Source of the DNA: DATENM01 sp045807725
Lineage (GTDB): Bacteria; Acidobacteriota; Blastocatellia; UBA7656
Direction of reading: 5' to 3'
Length of the DNA: 64,000 nucleotides
NCBI GenBank assembly: GCA_045807725.1
Contig: JBJMGV010000126.1
Span: 62,001 to 126,000, forward strand
Both the position numbers and the translations under genes were made by a program. The number at the start of each line of letters is the position of its first letter. The stretch's first letter is position 1. The notes below the pieces were generated by a model, which had not been told where the DNA came from, ran no database searches, and was given only the letters and a program-made list of their open reading frames with translations. Positions 57,606 to 64,000 of the stretch are shown one piece after another.

Positions 57606-58249
57606 TGAATGCGAAAACCCGAAAGAACTTGCACGCCGCGCTGCTCGTCGGTTTTCTCGTCATCCTCGTGTGGTCCATCATTCGACCGAAGGATTTGTTC
57701 ACTTGGTTTCTGGAAAGCTTTCCGGCCATGCTGGGCGCGGTGATTCTGCTCGCCACCTATCGCCGCTTCGAGCTGACGACGCTCGTGTACGTCCTCATCT
57801 GGCTGCACGCGATCATCCTGGTCGTCGGCGGCCACTACACCTACGCTGAAGTGCCGATGGGCGATTGGGTGCGTGACGCGTTTCACCTGAGCCGCAATCA
57901 TTACGACCGCCTCGGCCACTTCGCGCAAGGCTTCGTGCCGGCGATGATCGCCCGCGAGTTCCTGTTGAGAAAGTCGCCGCTCGGTCGCGGCAAGCTGCTG
58001 GCCTACATCGTCGTGAGCATCTGCCTAGCCATCAGCGCGGCTTATGAACTGATTGAGTTCGGCGTGTCGGTATGGACCGGCAGCGCCGGCGATGCATTTC
58101 TGGGAACGCAGGGCGACATCTGGGACACGCAGAAAGATATGTTGATGGCGTTGATCGGCTCGATCACCGCGCTATTGACCTTGAGCCATTGGCACGATCA
58201 ACAACTCAAGCGCTTCATTGAAAATCGCAGCGACCGGCGCGCGGCATGA
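57605..58249 (+). CDS. DUF2238 (YjdF-like) inner membrane protein
   Basis: 214 residues. ATG 57605 overlaps the previous stop by one base. Six helices (~10-27, 32-52, 57-75, 100-118, 128-150, 180-198). DWVRDAFHLSRNHYDRLGHF and AYELIEFGVSVWTGSAGDAF are the conserved segments of the family, whose role is unknown. It is probably in an operon with the Gfo/Idh gene. The IS element lies 9 bp past its stop. Confidence 0.88.
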   Translation: MNAKTRKNLHAALLVGFLVILVWSIIRPKDLFTWFLESFPAMLGAVILLATYRRFELTTLVYVLIWLHAIILVVGGHYTYAEVPMGDWVRDAFHLSRNHYDRLGHFAQGFVPAMIAREFLLRKSPLGRGKLLAYIVVSICLAISAAYELIEFGVSVWTGSAGDAFLGTQGDIWDTQKDMLMALIGSITALLTLSHWHDQQLKRFIENRSDRRAA

Positions 58250-58258
58250 ACGCATAGT

Positions 58259-59165
58259 AGACCTCTTGCGAAAGTCAGGTAAAGATGCGACAAGTAGCTC
58301 AACAGGCGATCATCCTATGAGCTACGAGCAAATTAAAGATTTACGCCCCGCAGAATTCAAACGCTATTGCGGGGTCGAACCGGAAACATTTCAGCGCATG
58401 GTCGAACTCGTTTCCAAGCGGCTGACCAGGACGCGGCGTAAAACCGGACGCCCGCCCAAACTCACCGTCGAAGATCAGGTCTTGTTGACCTTAGAGTATT
58501 GGCGCGAGTACCGCACGCTCTTCCACCTCGCCACCTGTTGGGGCCTGCACGAGTCGAATGGGTGCCGCATCATCAGGCGCGTGGAAGACATTTTGACAAC
58601 GAGCCGGGCCTTCAAGCTGCCGGGCAAGAAAGTGTTGCAGGCCGCAGACCACCAGATCGAGTTCGTCGTCGTGGATGTCGCCGAAACTCCCATAGAACGC
58701 CCGAAGAAAAGCAGAAAGCCTACTACAGCGGCAAAAAGAAGCGCCACAGCGTAAAGAGTCAGGTCGTGGTCAACGGGCGCACCCGGCAAGTTATCTGTAC
58801 GGCTCATGGGCGCGGCCCCGTCCATGACTTCGCCCTCTATCGGCGCAGCAACCTTGAGCCGCACGAGAGCCTTGAGGTGCTGGCCGACAGCGGCTATCAA
58901 GGCTTACAGAAGCTCCATGGAAAGAGCCGGACGCCGCGGAAGAAGCCACGAAAGTCCGAGTTGACCGACGAGCAGAAGCAAAGCAACCGGGAGTTAGCTC
59001 GTCGCCGGATCGTGGTCGAGCACGTCATCCGCAGCTTGAAAATCTTTCGCATACTCGCAGAGCGGTATCGCAACCGGAGGCAGCGTTTCTCGTTGCGTTT
59101 CAACTTGATCGCCGGGCTGTACGACTATGAACTAGGCCTCGGCTAATCACTTTCGCAAGAGGTCT
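58259..59165 (+). mobile_element. IS5-type insertion sequence, 907 bp
   Basis: Terminal inverted repeats AGACCTCTTGCGAAAGT (58259-58275) and its perfect inverse (59149-59165). Flanks AGT on each side give a 3-bp target duplication; a 2-bp TA duplication is also possible because the ends are ambiguous. It carries one transposase gene in two frames. Insertion lies just after the DUF2238 gene and disrupts nothing visible. Confidence 0.9.
58317..59146 (+). CDS. IS5-family transposase in two frames (-1 frameshift)
   Basis: First frame 58317-58754: N-terminal helix-turn-helix and the start of the DDE domain (VVVDVAETPIERP, first Asp). Second frame, from near 58703 to 59146: EKQKAYYSGKKKRH, VLADSGYQGL (second Asp) and RRIVVEHVIRSLKIFRILAE (Glu). 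A -1 slip at GAAGAAAAG (58703-58711) joins IERPK to EKQKAYY. Programmed frameshifting is common in the IS427 subgroup of IS5; a disabling mutation is the alternative. Confidence 0.8.
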
Positions 59166-59208
59166 AGTATGAGAAGAACTGGCGAGTGGCATGAGAAGAA
59201 CGTTTCTG

Positions 59209-59247
59209 TAAGCCCCGACGGGGCATAATTCGATAGCTGGATGAGCC
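59209..59247. repeat. Partial REP-like unit
   Basis: AAGCCCCGACGGGGC and ATTCGATAGCTGG, like the start of the RAYT-flanking repeats at 59599. Confidence 0.5.
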
Positions 59248-59275
59248 AGGACGAAGGGGCACAGAAAGCGGTTCT

Positions 59276-59499
59276 AGATCGTGTCTAAAAAGCCAAAGAA
59301 AGCCCTGAAGGGGCGCGATTCGACAGCCCAGGGCATCGCCCTGGGTGAGCGGCGGGGCTAACCGCCAAGCCCTGAAAGGGCGCACTAGGTGATCGGTTAT
59401 TGCGCCCTTTCAGGGCTTGCGGAGTTGTCGCTGAGTGTACCCAGGGCGATGCCCTGGGCTATTGAATCCCGCCCCTTCAGGGCTTTTCAGACACGCTCT
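59276..59499. repeat. REP-like long palindrome, copy C (224 bp)
   Basis: Begins AGATCGTGTCTAAAAAGCC (imperfect end) and ends GCTTTTCAGACACGCTCT. Inner units GCCCTGAAAGGGCG and CAGCCCAGGGCATCGCC are the same as in copies A and B; same orientation as B. Confidence 0.8.
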
Positions 59500-59598
59500 A
59501 TAGCTATTTGCAATTGCATGAAACCCAAGATGGTCTATTTTGGCCGTGATTCCTGGGCTTTTCATCAAGAATGGTTTCACGCAATCAAGAACAGCTAT

Positions 59599-59689
59599 AA
59601 GCCCCGAAGGGGCGTAATTCGATAGCCCAGCCCAACGGGCTGGGAACACCATGCCGTAATCCCTGCAAGCCCTGAAAGGGCGAAATAAT
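59599..59689. repeat. REP-like half element, left of the RAYT gene
   Basis: Contains AAGCCCCGAAGGGGCG, AATTCGATAGCCCAGCCCAA, CGGGCTGGG, and GCAAGCCCTGAAAGGGCG. It reads as one half of the 214-bp element. Confidence 0.7.
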
Positions 59690-59694
59690 CGCCT

Positions 59695-60147
59695 TCAATT
59701 CCAAACATATCGCTCGTCATATTCAACCTCATACTTTCTGAGCAGCGAGCGCAACTCATCCTGAAAATCTCTGCGGCGGTGATGCTCTCGTTGATTAGCG
59801 ATATAGTCCTTCACCTGCTGTGCCTGCGATTGCCCAATGGAAAAGGCACCGTAGCCTGCCTGCCAGTGAAACTGGTTGAATTCTTGACCTTTGGTTTTGA
59901 TCCACTTCGATGAACTCATTTTCACTTCCTCGACGACATCGGCTAACGCCCAGGTTCGTGAAAGAACGAACAGCGCGTGGATGTGGTCGCGGGCACCGCC
60001 GATTAGAAGCGATGGCGATTCGCATGCTTGAAAGACGGTCGCTAAATAAGCGTGCAGCTCAGGCTCTATTTCGGAACTAATGAGCGGTTCGCGGTTTCTG
60101 GTACTGAAGACCAGATGAATAAGGATTGAGGATAAGGATTGCGCCAT
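59695..60147 (-). CDS. REP-associated tyrosine transposase (RAYT)
   Basis: 150 residues from ATG 60147; a GTG at 60159 is the alternative. Y1-type HUH nuclease: HLVFSTRNR near the N-terminus, metal-binding HUH motif DHIHALFVL, and catalytic Tyr in FHWQAGYGAFSIGQSQ, with the C-terminal KDYIANQREHHRRR. Family members act on REP palindromes rather than on IS200/IS605 ends. The gene is flanked by REP-like repeats on both sides. Confidence 0.9.
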   Translation of the reverse strand: MAQSLSSILIHLVFSTRNREPLISSEIEPELHAYLATVFQACESPSLLIGGARDHIHALFVLSRTWALADVVEEVKMSSSKWIKTKGQEFNQFHWQAGYGAFSIGQSQAQQVKDYIANQREHHRRRDFQDELRSLLRKYEVEYDERYVWN

Positions 60148-60167
60148 CGCTTGCCTCACTTGCTTAT

Positions 60168-60262
60168 TGCGCCCCTTCAGGGCTTCTAGGATTTACGTCG
60201 CGGTGTTCCCAGTGTTCTCAGCCCATTGGGCTGGGCTATTGAATCGCGCCCCTGCGGGGCTT
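60168..60262. repeat. REP-like half element, right of the RAYT gene
   Basis: GCGCCCCTTCAGGGCTTC, CAGCCCATTGGGCTGGGCT, and GCGCCCCTGCGGGGCTTCC. It matches the distal half of the 214-bp element, including ATTGAATCGCGCCCC. Confidence 0.7.
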
Positions 60263-60288
60263 CCTTTCGCGCTCTAATCGCTGAAGGC

Positions 60289-61812
60289 TTACTGCGCCGA
60301 TCTTCTGATGCCGAGCAAGGCGAGGATGCGCGGCTCGCCGACGGCGACTTCCGAAGCGATGTGGCCACGCGCGTCAATCAAGACTGCCGAGGGCGTGCCA
60401 TTCGCGCCAAACGCTTTGCTCACGGCAAAGTCGCTATCGATCACAACGGGCGAGCTTAAACCGGCGGCGCGGTTCGCTTCGACCGATCCTTTCGAGACGA
60501 CCAGCAAGCGCGGCGCGTGCGACGGCGGGTCGGCTTCGATGCGCTTCAGCTCGTCAATCATCTGTTCGCAGAAGGTGCAATCGGGACTCCAGAAGACGAC
60601 CAGCGCCTGCTCGCCGCGAAAGTCTTCGAGCCTGACCATCGCGCCGCTCAAGTCGGGAAGCGCGAGAGCCGGCGCTGGCTCGCCGATCTGCGCAAGCGAT
60701 TGGCTGACGTGGCCATTGTCGCTGGCTTCAGCCCTCGCGCGGCTTGAATCCATCGCCGTCAACGTCTGTATGATTAATCGCCGAATCGCGTCGCTGCCGT
60801 TGGCGAGATGGCTTCCGACGCTCGCATCGGGCCTGACGATCAACGCCGCCGGCGTCCACCTGGCTTCGTAGAGCGCGGATACTTCAGAGCCGTTTTGCAT
60901 CAGCACCGTGCCGGCGTCGGCAAACTTCTTTTGATTCTCTTCGCGGCTGCCCGACGTGATGAGCGCGAACCTGAGCAGGTCGCCATACTGCTGTCGCCAA
61001 CGTTGAAGATCGGGGAGCATCGCCGCGCACGGGCCGCAATTTGGGCCGACAAAGAAGAGCGCGAGCGGCAACCTCGCGCGCAAGAGATCGGCGAGCGTGA
61101 CGCTCTGGCCTTCGAGATTGACCAATTCAAATTGAGGCGCGGGCGCGCCAATCGGCAGGCCGGCAGATGGCAGCGCCATATCTTTACGCACGACCGGCTC
61201 GTTCAGCTCATCTTCAAATGGCAGGCGCGATTCGGCCAGCGCCGCTATCAATCGCTCGTTCTGTTGCAGCATGCGCATAAGCAACCGCGCGACCGCCGTC
61301 AGCAACGCCACCGCGATCAGGCCGATCACAACCAGCGCGCGTTCGCCGACAGTCAACTCCGCCAGCCAGGCAACCGCGCTCAGGCCACCAGTCGATGCGG
61401 GGTTGAGCACGAGCAGCGCGGCAGCGGCCATCAACAACAGATTCCGCGCCAGTGTGCCGCGACCAATCGGCGCTGCCGTCAGTTGTCCGAAGCAGTGACA
61501 ATCGGGCGCGCGACCGCGCATCAGGTTGTAAGTGATGGCCATTGTAAACAAGGCCAGCAAGGCGACCGCCGCGATGCCGCCGCGCCACGCCGTCACCGCC
61601 GACAATAACATCACCGCAATCGCAAGCTCGACGATTGGAACGAACCAGGCGAGCAGCGGCGCGGTCGTTTGCGGCAGTCCGAGATCGGTGATCGCACGTT
61701 CAGCGTCGCGGCGGTCGCTCAGCTTTGCCACCGCCGCTACTACAAAGACGGCGGCCAGTAGTACTCTTATTGCCAGTAACAGTATAGTCATCGCAACGTG
61801 CGACTTTACCAT
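60289..61812 (-). CDS. MauE-like membrane domain fused to two redoxin domains
   Basis: 507 residues. MauE/DoxX-like membrane part: helices ~10-30, 50-72, 78-98, 125-138, 157-178; DCHCFGQLTAAPIGRGTLAR with two Cys at 105 and 107. First thioredoxin-like domain ~220-350 with C259-GPC262. Second ~377-500 with C412-TFC415. MauE supports disulfide formation in methylamine dehydrogenase; here the fusion suggests a periplasmic thiol-disulfide relay fed from the membrane. No partner (mauD or amine dehydrogenase) is nearby. Confidence 0.88.
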   Translation of the reverse strand: MVKSHVAMTILLLAIRVLLAAVFVVAAVAKLSDRRDAERAITDLGLPQTTAPLLAWFVPIVELAIAVMLLSAVTAWRGGIAAVALLALFTMAITYNLMRGRAPDCHCFGQLTAAPIGRGTLARNLLLMAAAALLVLNPASTGGLSAVAWLAELTVGERALVVIGLIAVALLTAVARLLMRMLQQNERLIAALAESRLPFEDELNEPVVRKDMALPSAGLPIGAPAPQFELVNLEGQSVTLADLLRARLPLALFFVGPNCGPCAAMLPDLQRWRQQYGDLLRFALITSGSREENQKKFADAGTVLMQNGSEVSALYEARWTPAALIVRPDASVGSHLANGSDAIRRLIIQTLTAMDSSRARAEASDNGHVSQSLAQIGEPAPALALPDLSGAMVRLEDFRGEQALVVFWSPDCTFCEQMIDELKRIEADPPSHAPRLLVVSKGSVEANRAAGLSSPVVIDSDFAVSKAFGANGTPSAVLIDARGHIASEVAVGEPRILALLGIRRSAQ

Positions 61813-61824
61813 GCCTGAAGGGAA

Positions 61825-61945
61825 ATGATGAATGCGGAATGATGAATGATAAACGAAAGAGGAAAAGGCAGCCGGATCATCTATAAATAATCTCCTGCCT
61901 CAATTCATCATTCATCATTCCGCATTCATCATTCCCTCTCGCATT
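61825..61945. repeat. Paired inverted word array (GAATGATGAATGC)
   Basis: Left arm 61825-61850 (GAAATGATGAATGCGGAATG), right arm 61913-61945 (ATTCATCATTCCGCATTC). It lies between two divergent genes. Its word is a relative of the one at 19728. Confidence 0.7.
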
Positions 61946-62001
61946 GCCTTGCTCTCTTGCGGGCGGTTCATTACGATAGCGGCTCGACCTGACGTTCATC
62001 T

Positions 62002-63687
62002 ATGAAAGCCGCTGACGATTTGCTCTCTGACTCGCTCTCCTCGCGCCGCTGGGGTTTGATTGTATTCGCGCTGCTCGTTATCCCTGCGCTCGCGGCCATC
62101 TGGCTCGTTCCCTACTTTGTCACGCAAGATGGGCCGCTGCATCTGCTCAACGCGCACATCACGCTGGAATTGATTAAACAGCATTCCGCCTTCGACAACC
62201 TCTACACGGTGCATTGGAGTCCGCTGCCTTACTGGGCCGGCCACCTCTTCTTGACCGGGCTGCTTTCGTTCGTGTCGGAACGCGTCGCCGACCGCACGCT
62301 GATAACGCTGACTTCGGTGGGAATGGCCGGCGCGCTCGTGTGGCTGCGATGGCGCGTCGCCGGTTGGCAAGGAATGATCGTTATCGCGCCGCTCGCGTTG
62401 ACCCTGTCGCTCAACATGCTTTGGCTGCTCGGACTCTACGGCTTCCTGATCGGCGTTGTTGTGATGCTCATTACGCTCGGCGTATGGTGGGCCTGGCGAG
62501 ATCGAATGGGCGCAACGCAGGCGCTGGTCCTGGCGCTGCTGCTGGTCGCCGGTTACTTGAGCCATCTGGTCAGCGTTGGGCTGACCGTGATCGCACTGAC
62601 CGTCCTCGCCCTGTCAACGCCGGGAGCAAGTCGGCGGCGGCTCGGCTGGACGGCGGCCAGTATGATGCCACTCGCGCCGCTCGCCTTGATGTATCACCGG
62701 CTGATGCAAACGGGAGGCGAAGTTCATCCGGCCTGGTATGGCGTAGACAATCTTCTGTCGCTGCGGGCCTGGTTCAGCTACGCCGGCGCGGTTGACTTTT
62801 TGCAGCTCCGCTCGGAACGCGAATGCCTGCCGTTTTCTTTAGAGCACACAGACTGGTTCGCCTACGTCGGGCCATCACGAGTGGCGCAGACGGTGATGGC
62901 GCTCCTGCTGATTGTGACATTCATTACGTTGATCAGAGGCCAGGGGCGCGAGCGGCGCGGCTGGCTGATTCTGGCGCTGCTGTTCTTTGCGGTTGCCTTC
63001 TTCGGCCCGGACACGTTTGGCGACGCGCACGGCAGCATACTGCGCGAGCGCATTCTGCTTGTGGCTTTGGCCGTGAGCATTCCGGTATTGAACCTGCGCG
63101 TTTCTCGTCGCTTTGTCGGCGTCGGCGCGCTTCTCGTAATCCTGGCCGCTGCCGTGCAAGTCGCGTTCGTGTGGGATTACGCACTTTACTCTAACCGTGT
63201 CGTAACCGATTTCATGAAGGCGAAGCCCTCGGTCGGCATCGGCCAGCGCGTCGAAGCGATTCAGATAGACACCGGCGGCCCATACCGCGCCAACCCTGTG
63301 CATAATCTGTCTAGCGCGATGGGCATCGGCACGGGCAACGTCGTCTGGAATAACTATGGCCCGTGCCTTTACTACTTCCCCGTGCGCTTTGCCGACGACG
63401 AGGTCAGCCGCCGCGCCCTCGACTTGAGCAATGCCGGCATCTTTCGCTTCAAACGTTTTGATGAGAGCGAGCATCTGGCGTGGTATGAAAAGCTGCTCAC
63501 GGAATCGCGCGGAGAGATTGACTCGCTGATCGTCGTCGGCTCGCACGCGGAAGTAGATCGCATCAATGCCGAGTGGTTCGGGCCGGAGCCTGTCTTTCAG
63601 AGCGGCGACGTGCGCGTCTTCCGCCGTCGAGCCGCAGTGCTGGTCAAAGACGACGCGAAGCCTCACGCTGCCGCGCCGACCAATTAA
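62002..63687 (+). CDS. Large multi-pass membrane protein
   Basis: 561 residues. About 9-11 helices (~18-38, 75-92, 103-120, 125-165, 173-205, 215-232, 290-315, 320-340, 348-375). The C-terminal ~170 residues are soluble: VEAIQIDTGGPYRANP, GNVVWNNYGPCLYYFPVRF, HLAWYEKLLTESRGEIDSL. The layout resembles GT-C glycosyltransferase-like or O-antigen proteins, and residue DG after helix 1 (VTQDGPLH) recalls the GT-C catalytic loop. Assignment is tentative. Confidence 0.7.
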   Translation: MKAADDLLSDSLSSRRWGLIVFALLVIPALAAIWLVPYFVTQDGPLHLLNAHITLELIKQHSAFDNLYTVHWSPLPYWAGHLFLTGLLSFVSERVADRTLITLTSVGMAGALVWLRWRVAGWQGMIVIAPLALTLSLNMLWLLGLYGFLIGVVVMLITLGVWWAWRDRMGATQALVLALLLVAGYLSHLVSVGLTVIALTVLALSTPGASRRRLGWTAASMMPLAPLALMYHRLMQTGGEVHPAWYGVDNLLSLRAWFSYAGAVDFLQLRSERECLPFSLEHTDWFAYVGPSRVAQTVMALLLIVTFITLIRGQGRERRGWLILALLFFAVAFFGPDTFGDAHGSILRERILLVALAVSIPVLNLRVSRRFVGVGALLVILAAAVQVAFVWDYALYSNRVVTDFMKAKPSVGIGQRVEAIQIDTGGPYRANPVHNLSSAMGIGTGNVVWNNYGPCLYYFPVRFADDEVSRRALDLSNAGIFRFKRFDESEHLAWYEKLLTESRGEIDSLIVVGSHAEVDRINAEWFGPEPVFQSGDVRVFRRRAAVLVKDDAKPHAAAPTN

Positions 63688-63708
63688 ACAACTCGCGTTC
63701 GATCAATC

Positions 63709-64000
63709 TCAATTGGCTATCGCGACGCCCCAGGGGCCAAGACCTGCGGGGATGGTTTTGATGACGCGGTTGGTGCGCGTGTCAATCACCGCGACATCGT
63801 TAGTCAGCCCGTTGGCGGTATAAAGCTTTCGGCCATCAGCCGTCAAAGCGACACCCCACGGGCGGCCCTGCACAGGGATCATAGCGATGACTTGATGCGT
63901 GCGCCCGTCAATCACGGCGACGCTGTTGCCGCGCCCATTCGCAACGTAGATGCGGCGGCCATCGCGTGAGACGATGACGCCCATCGGCCTGACCGATTGC
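63709..64000 (-). CDS. YVTN beta-propeller protein (C-terminal part, cut by the window edge)
   Basis: The frame is open to the right edge; stop near 63709. Repeated ~42-residue blades: IYVANGRGNSVAVIDGRTHQ, VIAMIPVQGRPWGVALTADG and LYTANGLTNDVAVIDTRTNR. YVTN/YncE-type propellers are often secreted and bind DNA, peptides or metal-linked partners. The N-terminus and any heme or signal sequence lie outside. Confidence 0.85.
   Translation of the reverse strand, partial: QSVRPMGVIVSRDGRRIYVANGRGNSVAVIDGRTHQVIAMIPVQGRPWGVALTADGRKLYTANGLTNDVAVIDTRTNRVIKTIPAGLGPWGVAIAN

Overview
The window is one high-GC bacterial chromosome segment, most likely from an acidobacterium of the Blastocatellia type. This is an inference from gene content and style: a MacB/FtsX 'ADOP'-type orphan permease, several cytochrome c proteins with copper-monooxygenase-like domains, a di-heme peroxidase, F420-type small oxidoreductases, secreted TPR and DUF1080 proteins, and many small repeat arrays between genes. 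No rRNA, tRNA, prophage or cas genes were seen. Both ends cut through genes: a PAS sensor on the left and a YVTN beta-propeller protein on the right.

Layout. 1-3.6 kb: PAS sensor, a TIGR01777 epimerase and, divergent to it, a CarH-like B12-binding MerR regulator. 3.6-4.3 kb: a repeat block. 4.3-11.5 kb: topoisomerase IB, small membrane and secreted proteins, two split-barrel (F420/FMN type) oxidoreductases, and a GNAT/acyl-CoA synthetase fusion. 11.5-17 kb (minus strand): anti-sigma and ECF sigma pair, GntR regulator, GlgC. 17-20 kb: NYN protein, a second repeat block, PsuG, Ogt, a third repeat block. 20-24 kb: di-heme peroxidase/beta-helix fusion, aquaglyceroporin, zinc-ribbon protein. 24.6-26.8 kb: pheA and a DAHP synthase gene behind what looks like a complete Phe attenuator. 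27.7-34.2 kb: four tandem cytochrome c/PHM-like paralogues. 34.2-45.4 kb: a frameshifted secreted protein, pyruvate phosphate dikinase, Uma2, aldo/keto reductase, cupin, DUF1080, trehalose synthase, DUF5996 and a UBP zinc finger. 45.5-51.2 kb: ADOP permease, UDP-sugar dehydrogenase, TPR protein. 51.2-58.2 kb: DUF2283/DUF4258 pair, sulfite-oxidase-like enzyme, amidohydrolase, CocE hydrolase, Gfo/Idh oxidoreductase, DUF2238 protein. 58.2-60.3 kb: an IS5-type element, then a REP-associated transposase (RAYT) embedded in its repeats. 60.3-64 kb: MauE-double redoxin fusion, large membrane protein, beta-propeller.

Two results stand out. First, the pheA leader: a TTGACA-17-CATAAT promoter, a 42-residue leader peptide with six Phe and one Tyr in eleven residues, a segment that can pair with the terminator stem, a 12-bp perfect hairpin, then pheA and the DAHP synthase gene with overlapping ends. 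Second, about fourteen loci carry tandem copies of a short 'word' (about 7-12 bp) followed by the same word array inverted; nearly every locus uses a different word. Some nest around REP-like palindromes, one array pair is inserted in frame inside a cytochrome gene, and another seems to have supplied that gene's N-terminus and signal-peptide core.

The REP-like elements form a second layer. Three copies of a 214-224-bp long palindrome are dispersed at 3.6, 19.8 and 59.3 kb, and the RAYT gene lies between two halves of a related element. A separate repeat with a 50-51-bp period occurs at 3.8 and 17.9 kb.
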